Below, in pieces: positions 18,336 through 26,900 of a stretch of DNA of 40,451 bases (within the stretch, counting starts at the first letter, position 1; each line of letters starts with the position of its first letter). Source of the stretch: Candidatus Omnitrophota bacterium. Lineage in GTDB: Bacteria; Omnitrophota; Omnitrophia; Omnitrophales; Aquincolibacteriaceae. The translations under genes and the position numbers were made by a program. The stretch spans positions 143,625 to 184,075 of the forward strand of contig CAIJHQ010000045.1 in NCBI GenBank assembly GCA_903820505.1, read 5' to 3'. Under the pieces are notes generated by a model. That model ran no database searches. It saw only the letters and a program-made list of their open reading frames with translations, and was not told the origin of the DNA.

Positions 18336-18536
18336 TCACCGGTCATACGGCATGCAGCGCTTGATCGCATTGCAATGCATCGGCTCGATCTCGAGCATCC
18401 GCCGGGATTGGCGTTTGCTCTTCGGCGTGCGGTCGGTCATCATGTGGCGCCGCTTCGACCTCGAAGCCAGCACCTTCCCCGTTTTGGTGATCCGGTACCG
18501 TTTCTTCATTGCTTTTTTCGTTTTCAGCTTTGGCAT
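18336..18536 (-). CDS. rpmI: 50S ribosomal protein L35
   Basis: A 66-residue basic protein beginning MPKLKTKKAMKKRYRITKTG, the conserved L35 start, with SKRRHMMTDRTPKSKRQSRR in the middle. A longer frame opening at 18575 adds 13 unconserved residues and overlaps infC, so the start at 18536 is preferred, 10 bases after the infC stop. Confidence 0.97.
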   Translation of the reverse strand: MPKLKTKKAMKKRYRITKTGKVLASRSKRRHMMTDRTPKSKRQSRRMLEIEPMHCNAIKRCMPYDR

Positions 18537-18546
18537 ATTCCCTTCC

Positions 18547-19143
18547 TCATTCTGTCTTCTGCGGCGGCGGTTCAACGCCGGCCGGTTTACTTGATAAAGC
18601 CTCTTTGACGTCCTTCCTCTTTACGGACGCTCCCTTGGTCAGGTAAAGCTGGATGGCCTTCCCTTCCAACCCGTCATTCCGCTCCACCACCGCGATGTCC
18701 GCGAGGTCCTGAACGAAACGGTCCACAAGCCGCCGCCCCGTGTTCACGTACACGATCTCGCGTCCCCGGAAGAACACTACCAGCTTCACTTTGTCGCCGC
18801 GCTCGATGAACCGGCGCGCGTTGCGGAGCTTGGTCTCGTAATCGTGATCGTCGATCTTGGTGGTCATCTTGACTTCCTTGATATTGATGACCTTCTGCTT
18901 TTTTCGGGATTCCTTTTCCTTCTTGCCCAGCATGTACAGGTATTTCCCGAGGTCCATGATACGGCATACCGGCGGTGTTGTTGCCGCCGCGACCTCGACG
19001 AGGTCCAGCCCCGCCTCCTGGGCCTTCTGCAGGCCTTCCTGCGGCGTCACGATGCCGAACTGTTCCCCCGCAGCCCCGATCAACCGGATCTGCGCCGAGC
19101 GGATACGCTCATTTGCCCGAACTTTTTGTGGACTGAGTGCCAA
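18547..19143 (-). CDS. infC: translation initiation factor IF-3
   Basis: A 198-residue protein, a little longer than usual because of a Pro/Lys-rich C-terminal tail. The N-domain shows VRANERIRSAQIRLIGAAGEQFGIV and the LVEVAAATTPPVCRIMDLGKY motif. A KKEKESRKKQK linker follows, then the C-domain with VKMTTKIDDHDYETKLRNARRF and GDKVKLVVFFRGRE. IF-3 checks start-codon and initiator tRNA pairing on the 30S subunit. The start is TTG at 19143, with AAGGAGG about 5 bases upstream; no ATG is nearby in frame. A non-AUG start is the classical basis of IF-3 autoregulation, though the usual codon in E. coli is AUU. Confidence 0.96.
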   Translation of the reverse strand: MALSPQKVRANERIRSAQIRLIGAAGEQFGIVTPQEGLQKAQEAGLDLVEVAAATTPPVCRIMDLGKYLYMLGKKEKESRKKQKVINIKEVKMTTKIDDHDYETKLRNARRFIERGDKVKLVVFFRGREIVYVNTGRRLVDRFVQDLADIAVVERNDGLEGKAIQLYLTKGASVKRKDVKEALSSKPAGVEPPPQKTE

Positions 19144-19165
19144 TGATCCTCCTTATGGTTTGATG

Positions 19166-20893
19166 TTAGATCTTCCGGGCGATCTCGTCCTGGATCCGTG
19201 TGATCATGACGCCCGGGTCCTGAACGCCCAGGTCCTGCCGCCCGCGCATACGCACGGCCACCTGCCCCGATTCCGTTTCCTTGTCCCCCACAACGAAAAT
19301 GTAAGGGACCTTGAGCATCTCCGCCTCGCGGATCTTGTAACCGATCTTCTCCGACCTGAGGTCTTGATCGACGCGAAGCCCGGCCTGCTTTAATTGCGCG
19401 ACGATCTTCTCCGCAAACGCCTCCTGGCGTTCCGAAATGGTCGCGACGCGGACCTGGACCGGCGCCAGCCAGACGGGAAAGACCGCGGCATAATGTTCGA
19501 TCAGGATCCCGATGAACCGCTCCAGGCTTCCCAGAATGGCCCTGTGAAGCATGACCACGCGGTGGTCGCGGCCGTCTTCCCCGACGTAATTCAGATCGAA
19601 CCGCTCCGGCAGGTTCATATCCAGCTGGATCGTCCCGCATTGAAGCGTTCTGCCGATCGCGTCCTTCAGGTGGAAATCGATCTTGGGACCGTAGAACGCG
19701 CCGTCCGCCTCGTTGACCTTATACGGCAGCTTGAGTTCGTCAAGGGCGCTCTTCAACCCGCTTGTCGCCATCTCCCACTGATGATCGGAACCGATCGATT
19801 TCGGAGGACGCGTCGAAAGCTCCATGTGATAATCAAAACCGAAAGTCTTGTAGACCTCGTCCGTGAATTGGACCGCCTCGATCACGCTCGCCTTCAGACC
19901 TTCCGGCGTCGTAAAAATATGGGCATCATCCTGCGTGAAACCGCGCACCCGGAAAAGCCCGGCCAAAACCCCCGAACGTTCATAACGGTGCACCTTGCCG
20001 AATTCCGCCACCTTGAGCGGAAGCTCCCGGTAAGAATGCTTTTCCTCCTGATAAACGAGCATGCCTCCCGGGCAATTCATGGGCTTCAGGGCGTAAACTT
20101 CCTTCTCGCGCTCCAAGAAGAACATATTCTCCCGGTAATTGTCCCAATGCCCCGAGATCTTCCAAAGCTCTTCCCTGAGGATCGTCGGCGTCTCGATCTC
20201 TACGTAACCGTAGGCCGCCAATTTCTCGCGCATGAAAGCGATCAGAAGGTTCTTGAGCAGCAGTCCTTTAGGTTTCCAGAACGGTAACCCGGGACCTTCC
20301 TGATGAAAGCTGAAAAGATCGAGCTGTTTGCCGAGCTTCCGGTGGTCCCGTTTCAGGGCCTCTTCGCGGCGCTTCAGATGCTCTTCCAGCTCTTTCGCCG
20401 ACGGGAACGCGGTCCCGTAAATGCGCTGGAGCATCGGATTATTTTCGTTCCCGCGCCAATAAGCGCCCGCCACCGACGTTAACTTGAAAGCCTTCACCTC
20501 ACTGCTGTTGGCGACGTGGCCGCCTTCGCAAAGGTCAATGAACTTCCCGTTCTGAACGTAGTTGACCGTGTCGCCCGGAATGCCGTCGATGATCTCCAGT
20601 TTATACGGCTCCTGACGTTCCTGAAAAAACCGGCGGGCCTCATCCTTCGCGACGCTCGTCTGACGGAATTCTTCCCTGGCGTCGACGATCTCCTGCATCC
20701 GTTTTTCGAGACGCGCGAGGTCCTCGTCCTGAAAAGTCCGGGGACAGTCGAAATCATAATAAAAACCGTCGGCGATCACAGGCCCTATCGCCAGCTTGGT
20801 GCCCGGAAAAAGATCGAGAACGGATTGGGCGAGGATATGGGACGCGGAATGCCGCAGTCGGTAAAGAGGTTCGTAATTCTTATCGTCTGACAT
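19166..20893 (-). CDS. thrS: threonine--tRNA ligase, lacking the N-terminal TGS domain
   Basis: A 575-residue class II synthetase; the usual length is about 640. It begins directly at the N2 editing domain (HSASHILAQSVLDLFPG), without the TGS domain of about 65 residues. Editing HxxxH and DLCEGGH are intact. The catalytic core shows EIETPTILREELWKISGHWDNY, the zinc-ligand region with MNCPGG, RYERSGVLAGLFRVRGFTQDD and the class II motif 3. The C-terminal anticodon-binding domain starts at FPVWLAPVQV. No good ribosome site stands before the ATG, and an in-frame TGA lies 9-11 bases upstream, so no N-terminal extension is hidden. First gene of the translation operon. Confidence 0.95.
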   Translation of the reverse strand: MSDDKNYEPLYRLRHSASHILAQSVLDLFPGTKLAIGPVIADGFYYDFDCPRTFQDEDLARLEKRMQEIVDAREEFRQTSVAKDEARRFFQERQEPYKLEIIDGIPGDTVNYVQNGKFIDLCEGGHVANSSEVKAFKLTSVAGAYWRGNENNPMLQRIYGTAFPSAKELEEHLKRREEALKRDHRKLGKQLDLFSFHQEGPGLPFWKPKGLLLKNLLIAFMREKLAAYGYVEIETPTILREELWKISGHWDNYRENMFFLEREKEVYALKPMNCPGGMLVYQEEKHSYRELPLKVAEFGKVHRYERSGVLAGLFRVRGFTQDDAHIFTTPEGLKASVIEAVQFTDEVYKTFGFDYHMELSTRPPKSIGSDHQWEMATSGLKSALDELKLPYKVNEADGAFYGPKIDFHLKDAIGRTLQCGTIQLDMNLPERFDLNYVGEDGRDHRVVMLHRAILGSLERFIGILIEHYAAVFPVWLAPVQVRVATISERQEAFAEKIVAQLKQAGLRVDQDLRSEKIGYKIREAEMLKVPYIFVVGDKETESGQVAVRMRGRQDLGVQDPGVMITRIQDEIARKI

Positions 20894-20972
20894 GCTGTAT
20901 CATTTTAATTAATGAGATCCCTCGCGGCGCCTCTCCGGCCCCCGTGGAATAGGACGAACTTCCGCCCTTCAA
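20880..20972 (-). CDS. possible 30-residue leader peptide overlapping the thrS start
   Basis: A TTG-started frame of 30 codons with an excellent GGAGG seven bases upstream. It ends inside thrS with a 14-base overlap. thrS itself has no clear ribosome site, so translation of this frame could deliver ribosomes to the thrS start. It holds only one Thr codon, so it is not a threonine-counting attenuator. Evidence is limited to the ribosome site and the overlap; it could be chance. Confidence 0.3.
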   Translation of the reverse strand: MKGGSSSYSTGAGEAPRGISLIKMIQHVRR

Positions 20973-21007
20973 TTAAATTCCTCCGTTAATTTTTGAATTG
21001 GGCACGT

Positions 21008-21036
21008 ATTGTACAATCGGCCTCCCAAACTCGCAA
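21008..21036 (-). promoter_or_regulatory. putative thrS operon promoter next to the insertion site
   Basis: On the minus strand TTGCGA (21036-21031), 17 bases, then TACAAT (21013-21008). The left copy of the insertion target duplication starts at 21036, so the -35 box just survives the insertion. Confidence 0.5.
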
Positions 21037-21053
21037 CTCTTTTCCTAAGTCCT
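21036..21053. repeat. left copy of the 18-bp target-site duplication
   Basis: ACTCTTTTCCTAAGTCCT. An identical copy lies at 22381-22398 immediately beyond the other end of the insertion sequence. Long target duplications are known for IS1202-type elements. Confidence 0.85.
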
Positions 21054-22380
21054 GTCGTAAGCTAATGAATTGTCCGCTTTCCGTAGCACGTGAAATGTCC
21101 GCTTTTATGCCGGACCGTATAATCAGCTTTTCAAGCTCAGAACAGGAGGCTGATTATGAACTATCCCCCGGCTCAATGGGAGCGGATCATGAAAATACAG
21201 GATGTCTTCACCAGGGCTTATCACAAATCCTTAACCTGGAGAGAGGTTGCTGAAATCTTGAAAGTCGACGAACGCACCATCCGCCGCTGGAAAGAGGCTG
21301 TCGAACTGAATGGCTACGAGAGCCTCCTCGACCGCAGAAGCAGGCGACCGAGCCCCAAAAGAGCTCCCGAACTCGTCAGAAGCCGCGTTCTCCAGCTTTA
21401 CCGCGATCAGTACAAGGATTGGAACACACGGCACTTTTATGAGCAACTCGCCAAATACGGCATCGGTTATAAATATACTTGGGTTAAAAACCTGCTCCAA
21501 GGTGCTGGCTATGTCGAGGTTCACTCCAAAAAATCAAAACACCACCAACGCCGGCCCAGAAAACCCATCCCGGGAATGATGCTCCATATCGACGGTTCCA
21601 CTCATTCCTGGGTCCCAGACCTTCCAGGTCACCAAGATCTTATCGTGGTCGCCGACGATGCCACCGGTGACATCTATTACGCCAAGCTCGTCCCCCAAGA
21701 GAACTCCCGAGAGTGTATGCTCGCTCTACGCCATGTCGTCCGATCCAAAGGGGTCTTTTGTTCCCTTTATTCGGACCGCGCCAGTCACTTCTTCCGAACC
21801 CCGCCGGCAAGTCCCAAAGTCGATCTCTCCAACCTCACTCAGATCGGACAAACCCTCTACGAGCTCGGTATCGAACCCATCCCGGCTTATTCCCCTCAAG
21901 CAAGGGGCCGATCAGAAAGAATTTTCGGAACATGGCAGGGTCGCCTGCCCAATGAACTCAAACTCTACGGCATCAAAACCATTCCCGATGCCAACCGATA
22001 CATCCTTGAAACCTTTTTACCGCAGTACCGGACATCTTTCGTGAAACCCCCGGAACAAAAAGGAACGGCCTTTACCCCTCACCGCGGTAAAAACCTTGAC
22101 CTCGTCTTCTCAATCAAAGAACAACGCTCCGTCGGATGCGACAACACCGTCCACTGGAATAACAGGATCCTTCAGATCCAACCTTCGAAATTCAGAATCT
22201 CGTTCGCTAAATGCAAAGTGACGATCCATGAACATCTGGATAACGCTATCACCGTCACCTACGGACCTCACATTATCGCTAAATTCAAACCCGAAGAAAT
22301 ACAGGAGAACGAAACAACCAAAAACCAAAAGCGGACAAATCACGTGCTACAAAAAGCGGACATCTTGACGTGCTCTTAAC
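21054..22380 (+). mobile_element. complete insertion sequence, ISNCY/IS1202-like, 1327 bp
   Basis: The element is delimited by the direct repeats and by imperfect terminal inverted repeats of about 50 bp. Left end 21054-21103 and right end 22330-22380 share the inner blocks TGTCCGCTTT, GTAGCACGTGA and TGTCCGCT in the same order. TGTCCGCTTT occurs twice at each end, 26 bp apart, suggesting paired transposase-binding sites. One transposase gene fills the element, ending one base before its right edge. A perfect TATAAT (21118-21123) stands before the gene, with no good -35. Target copies are identical, so the insertion is probably recent. Confidence 0.85.
21156..22379 (+). CDS. DDE transposase, ISNCY/IS1202-like
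   Basis: A 407-residue protein. The N-terminal helix-turn-helix (residues about 25-60, LTWREVAEILKVDERTIRRW) is followed by an integrase-core fold with the catalytic triad Asp146 (HIDGSTHSW), Asp207 (YSDRASHFF) and Glu254 (PQARGRSERIFGTWQ). The C-terminal region has the NPxVHW-like segment CDNTVHWNN seen in related transposases. AGGAGG precedes the ATG. The frame is intact and the stop lies inside the right inverted repeat, so the element may still be active. Confidence 0.92.
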   Translation: MNYPPAQWERIMKIQDVFTRAYHKSLTWREVAEILKVDERTIRRWKEAVELNGYESLLDRRSRRPSPKRAPELVRSRVLQLYRDQYKDWNTRHFYEQLAKYGIGYKYTWVKNLLQGAGYVEVHSKKSKHHQRRPRKPIPGMMLHIDGSTHSWVPDLPGHQDLIVVADDATGDIYYAKLVPQENSRECMLALRHVVRSKGVFCSLYSDRASHFFRTPPASPKVDLSNLTQIGQTLYELGIEPIPAYSPQARGRSERIFGTWQGRLPNELKLYGIKTIPDANRYILETFLPQYRTSFVKPPEQKGTAFTPHRGKNLDLVFSIKEQRSVGCDNTVHWNNRILQIQPSKFRISFAKCKVTIHEHLDNAITVTYGPHIIAKFKPEEIQENETTKNQKRTNHVLQKADILTCS

Positions 22381-22398
22381 ACTCTTTTCCTAAGTCCT
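22381..22398. repeat. right copy of the 18-bp target-site duplication
   Basis: Identical to 21036-21053. Confidence 0.85.
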
Positions 22399-22640
22399 TT
22401 GCCGCCTTTGAATTATGTGAATGGTGGCTCGTGAAAAAAATAGTCTCACGACTCACGATCGGCTCAGCCGCTGTGAAATTTGTTTACATTTTCTTGTGCC
22501 ATATTTAAACATTGGCTTCCTGAACGATACTATTGAACGTTGCAACCAATTCATATTAAACGGGTTATGGAAACTAAAAAATGGCATAAATTTTGTGGTT
22601 AAAATGGCAGATAGCAAATAAAAATTAACTTCTCAAAAAT
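22399..22640. other. intergenic region between the insertion sequence and the heat-shock genes
   Basis: About 240 A+T-rich bases. A plus-strand open frame at 22421-22621 has no ribosome site and no recognisable protein features. I see no CIRCE-type inverted repeat and no confident promoter. The transcription start of the first Hsp20 gene presumably lies here. Confidence 0.4.
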
Positions 22641-22735
22641 AAGGAGGTACGTACAATGAACGCGTAACGAGGCACATTCACCGGTGGCATGATCCTTTTG
22701 ATCTTCTCAGTGATTTTTAGGACGATATCGGGCGG
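22641..22735 (+). pseudogene. damaged 5' end of the first Hsp20 gene
   Basis: A perfect AAGGAGGT (22641-22648) and ATG (22656) are followed after two codons by TAA. Read one base out of register, in frame with the downstream Hsp20, the region gives RHIHRWHDPFDLLSDF, stop, DDIGRLFSAAL, a typical Hsp20 N-terminus. Two lesions explain this: loss of one base just after the ATG, and a TAG at 22718-22720 where a CAG (Gln) would fit. Confidence 0.65.
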
Positions 22736-23110
22736 TTGTTCTCCGCTGCCCTCAGGACAGGCGGTCTTGAGAAAAGCGGGCATGCCGTTCCCTCTCTGGA
22801 GATCCGCGAGGACGAGAACCAATTCACCCTGAACATTGATGTTCCCGGCATTGACAAGAAGAACATCGATATTTCGGTCACCGGCAACACTCTGACCGTC
22901 AAAGGGGAACGCAGTGAGGAGACCAAAAAGACCGAGAAGGGCTACTATTACTCGGAGCGCAGCTACGGCAGTTTCCAGCGCTCGGTCCAGCTCCCTTCGG
23001 AAGTCGACAGCGAAAAGATCGCCGCCAACTATAAGGACGGGGTTCTGGAAGTGGTCATTCCGAAATCGGAAAAATCCAAACCCAAACAGATTAAAGTCGA
23101 TGTAAAATAA
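22736..23110 (+). CDS. small heat shock protein Hsp20, alpha-crystallin domain (5' end disrupted)
   Basis: The intact part is 124 residues from a possible TTG start. It contains a full alpha-crystallin domain: LEIREDENQFTLNIDVPGID, NTLTVKGERSEE, the ERSYGSFQRSVQLP core with DSEKIAANYKDGVLEVVIPK, and a basic tail. Hsp20 proteins form oligomers that hold unfolding proteins. No ribosome site stands before the TTG, and the normal N-terminal arm lies in the damaged region at 22641-22735. The protein is therefore either lost or made poorly by internal initiation. A second Hsp20 gene follows 70 bases downstream. Confidence 0.8.
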   Translation: MFSAALRTGGLEKSGHAVPSLEIREDENQFTLNIDVPGIDKKNIDISVTGNTLTVKGERSEETKKTEKGYYYSERSYGSFQRSVQLPSEVDSEKIAANYKDGVLEVVIPKSEKSKPKQIKVDVK

Positions 23111-23118
23111 CGCCTGAC

Positions 23119-23159
23119 GCGTTCTCTTCCGTCCGGAATGAAACGGCGGAAGAGAGCGC
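23119..23159 (+). promoter_or_regulatory. strong hairpin between the two Hsp20 genes
   Basis: Thirteen paired bases (arms 23119-23131 and 23147-23159, one G-U pair) around a 15-base loop. No U-run follows, so it is not a standard terminator. It ends 8 bases before the ribosome site of the second gene and may protect or expose that region of the mRNA. Confidence 0.6.
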
Positions 23160-23180
23160 CCAATGGAAAGGAGCTTCCAA

Positions 23181-23870
23181 ATGACCGAGTCCGTTTCTGC
23201 GACTGAAAAGAAGGTTCGTGCTTTACTTATCACCAGCGCCGTTCTTGCCGTCGTTTCTCTGACGCTCGCGGCGGCGCTCATCACGCAACACAACCGGCGG
23301 GAAACTGCTGCGACTTCGCAATTGAGCCCACTGACTGCCAGACCGGCGGCTGTGACCGCGCCCGCCATCGCAAAAACTCTTCCGGCGCCGGCACCCGGTT
23401 TTGCCGCGAATCACTTTAACCAGCAGGACCCGTTCGAGGAATTTGACGCCATGTCCCGCAAAATGAGCAACATGATGCGGCGCGCGTTCATGATGGGCGT
23501 TCCGATCATGAATTCGCTGAACGCGAACTCCGGCTTTGACTTCACACCCGCCGTCGACCTTGAAGAAACGGCTACAGCGTATGTTCTCCGCAGTGACCTC
23601 CCAGGCCTGGACAAGGACAAGATCAACGTCACGGTCAGGAACAACATCGTGACGCTGGAGGGTACGCGTGAAACTTCGCAGGAGAACCGTGACCCGAGCA
23701 AAGGCGTTTACTCGCAGGAGCGGAGCTACGGCTCGTTCTCCCGGAGCCTGAGCCTTCCGGGGCCGGTCGATGATACAAAGATCCAGGCGACTTATCAGAA
23801 CGGCGTACTGACCGTCACGTTGCCCAAGATCGCGAAGGCGCAGGACCTGAAGAAAGTCGCGATCCAATAG
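23181..23870 (+). CDS. membrane-anchored small heat shock protein Hsp20
   Basis: A 229-residue protein. A short N-terminal tail is followed by a hydrophobic segment (residues about 13-37, ending ALITQHNRRE), then an Ala/Pro/Thr-rich linker to about residue 80. A Met-rich stretch comes next (MSRKMSNMMRRAFMMG), and an alpha-crystallin domain (about 118-229) with DLPGLDKDKINVTVRNNIV, ERSYGSFSRSLSLPG and NGVLTVTLPK. I chose the ATG at 23181 because AAAGGAG lies 7 bases before it; an in-frame ATG at 23163 has none. A membrane anchor is unusual for Hsp20 and suggests a chaperone acting at, or outside, the inner membrane. Confidence 0.88.
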   Translation: MTESVSATEKKVRALLITSAVLAVVSLTLAAALITQHNRRETAATSQLSPLTARPAAVTAPAIAKTLPAPAPGFAANHFNQQDPFEEFDAMSRKMSNMMRRAFMMGVPIMNSLNANSGFDFTPAVDLEETATAYVLRSDLPGLDKDKINVTVRNNIVTLEGTRETSQENRDPSKGVYSQERSYGSFSRSLSLPGPVDDTKIQATYQNGVLTVTLPKIAKAQDLKKVAIQ

Positions 23871-23885
23871 TTCGTAGAAAAGATA

Positions 23886-23917
23886 AAGGCCCGGGTATTA
23901 CCGCCCGGGCCTTTTTT
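23886..23917 (+). terminator. intrinsic terminator of the Hsp20 genes
   Basis: A perfect 10-bp stem (23886-23895 with 23904-23913), G+C-rich apart from two closing A-T pairs, an 8-base loop and a T-run through 23917. It stops the rightward Hsp20 transcript just before the convergent end of giant gene 2. Three A residues on the left flank could give weak activity for the leftward transcript. Confidence 0.9.
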
Positions 23918-23956
23918 CTTATGAAACGCTGCGATGAACCGACCGGCGAAATTTCT

Positions 23957-26900
23957 TTACGCCGCGGAGGAAATAACGAAGTAGTTGGTGACAAGATTCT
24001 GCACAAAAGCCCGAAGTTCAGCCCGGAAGCGGCCTGTCTTGTCATACCGGAAGCCGTTCTTGACCGGAAGGTCCTCGGGTCTCGCGACCAGAAGCGACAG
24101 GAAAATACCTTCCCCGCCCTCCAGGGCAAAGTATTCCGTCACTCCTTTGGCCAGTCGTGAAGTCAACCGCCCGCTGAAAGCCGCCGCGGTGTCCTGTTCC
24201 TTGTCCGAGAAACCGATTACCCGGATCTTGGGATTCCGGGCGGCCTCCGGAAGGTCCATCGATACCCGTACGCCGAGCGTCTTCAGATCCTCGACGAACG
24301 GGCTCTCTTTCCCCTCGATCAAGTCCGGCACCACCAGCCACAACTTCTCTTTGTTGACCGCCGCAAAACCCATAAGCTGCCGCAATTCGGACCGCCCCAT
24401 CATTTCAACGCGTTTTTTCTCGATCACGATCACCGCCGGTTCCTTGATCTCCACTCCCGATACCAACCTAGGAGCGTTTGAAACATCCGGCTTCGCGCGC
24501 ACCTCGGATCGGACGGTGCCATCGAGGGTTAGAGCAACAACGGGTTGAGCAGCCGGGGTTGCATTTTGCCGACGCGCGTCGGCTTCTTTTCGCCGAAGGT
24601 TCCGGTCACGCTTTTGCCGGTTCCTTACATCTCTCATCACATTTTTTATAAAGTGGTTCCACCTGGAATAACCCCTGGCTTCCAGGTCCATGAAACGCTC
24701 CAACCTTTTTACGATCCCCCGGACCTGCGACAGCGGTTCGATCAGCTTGCTCATGAGCGGAGAATATTCATTTGCCTCTTCCAAAAGAGCGAACAGGACC
24801 TTTTCCCGAAGAATGCCACTAATATGGCCGTTCCCGGATTTCAGGATCTCAAGAGCGATATTCTCATACAACGGATTGTCCTTGAAAGGCACCGGATTGT
24901 CCCAAGCCAGCAAGGAAAACAATTGCGCCTGTGCCGAGGGGGTCCGTCGCAAAATATCGCGAAGATGCCTCTTCAACTCGGCCCCGCCGGCTGTCATTAT
25001 CCACCGGGCACCCAAAACGATGCCCAAGGCCTTGATCAGCGGATCGACAATATACGCGGTCCCAATCATCCTCAGTATTAGAATTCCGGAGATCAGCTGG
25101 CCAAACGACGAACCGTTAGTAAAAAAATCACGGGATATTTTGTAACCGGTTTCTGCAAGGCTGGCGTGCGTATTGAGAGGCACAACTTGTTTATGAACTA
25201 ACCCGGCATGATGGTCGTCCTTGATCTTGAGAGTCGAACCTCTGGACGTGAGTAAGGCAAAAGTGGCAGCGCGGTCGAATCCGGGATCCACCCGCAAGGA
25301 ATCCAGCACCCTGCTTTTTCCCCCGAAATGATCGGTCCAGCATTGTGCCAATCTAGCCCCCCGGCCATACATCCGCTCCAGATCCCGGTCAAGGACCTGC
25401 AACGCATGACCAGAAGTTGCCAGGCCGGGATGCAATGAATTCAGGGCCGCCTGCCGGGTGAAATCAGCGGCGAACGCGGCGGAAGCAAGATAAAGTCCCG
25501 GTGCCAATTTCGTTGTATCGATCGGAAGAATTCCCGCGCGAATGAAAATGTCATGTGCGTTCGCCCAGTACCTGATCTTCCGAGGGATCTCCGACCCGTT
25601 CAACCTGAGGCTTCGTTCCCTGGGCGTCCACCAATCAATGCCCCCTTCGTTTATTTCGAATCGGGTCCGGGGTGACAAAACCATGACATCAAGGTCGTCA
25701 TGTTTTTCAAGAACGGTACTTGTCGTCGCCGGGTTCCATAAGGCTGCGGCCATGCTTCCCACCACGATCCCGACCGCATTCTTCTCTTTGAGGATACGGT
25801 CCGCCCCGAAAAGCGCCTCGAGTCCGGTTTTCGCGCGAGGAATACTGGAGACAACCGGCGTCGCGCGCACCTCGGAACGGGCAGAGGGACCGGACGGTTC
25901 CCCGGGCTTGTCGGCTGAGAGCTCTTCGAGAAGTCGTCTGGTTTTTTCGTGGAGCCCCGGCATTTCGACCTTGGGAAGGAATAAGGACCGATATCTCCCG
26001 CCTACGCCCGGACTACTTATCAGAAATCCGTCGCTTCGCGAACGGATCACGTATTTGACCTGACCGATCAAAACTTCAAATTGCATCCCTCGCGCGACAA
26101 CCTCTCCCCTCTTCAGGGATTCGAGTATCTTCACAAAATTATTGATTTTTGTAACACCGGCCGCGGGGTCCGCCGCTGCTTCTGCCTGTGCCATGTTCCA
26201 CTCATAAGCCAGGGTCCTGTCTAGGGTCTCCTTGTAAGCGGGGGATATCTTTTGAAGCGCAGCCGTCTTCCTCGAATCGTAAATGCGCGAATTCTCTCTG
26301 ACATCGCACTCGATGAGTTGCTTTTCGGCTTCATCCCCGGCATCCCGTTGCAGAGCCCCGATCAGATGAGCGATCAGCTTATCGTCAAAGTCGCGTTCCG
26401 GGATCTTTCCGTATTGTTTCAAAATGTTTTCTGAGATATAGATCCTGTAAGCTCCGAAAACAAAGAATATATTTCTCAGTTTGGCCGGATCGTATTGAGA
26501 ACTGCCGGGATCGAGACCGTCAGCGATCCAGTTCATCGGGTCCCTTGCGATCTTCTCATTGCGCATGTTGTCCGGAACAAAAAAGACGATCGGTTTATCG
26601 GTCGAGATGATCCTTTCCAGGAACCTTGCCGTGTGATCCTCTCCGGCCGGTTTCATTTCGAACTCCGCGTGCGCCGTTGTTCCGTCCGCGAGACCAAAGG
26701 CCCTCGACAGCCCCTTATAAAGGTGTTGGCCCGTCAACAACCCCAGCGAGTATCCATTTCTGACTTTCCCTCTGCCATACTTCCCGGCAAAATCTTCGAT
26801 GTTCATGACGCCTTGTGAATTCGCGTTGAGAAGAGCGATCAGTTTCTTAGCGTTGTTCATGCCAGCGATCTTTTCGAACGAAGTCAGAATGTCGCTTTCT

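Noticed and set aside
20894-21030. T-box riboswitch before thrS
   Set aside because: I find no T-box core sequence and no paired terminator/antiterminator. The leader is short.
22718-22720. TAG read as an amino acid in the first Hsp20
   Set aside because: A frame loss near the ATG is also needed to explain the gene, and other genes here use normal stops. Decay is simpler.
24380-24394. RSELR at residue 5210 of giant protein 2 as a module border
   Set aside because: It lies between a predicted strand and helix of what looks like one C-terminal domain, with no linker. I count it as a motif match but not as a seam.
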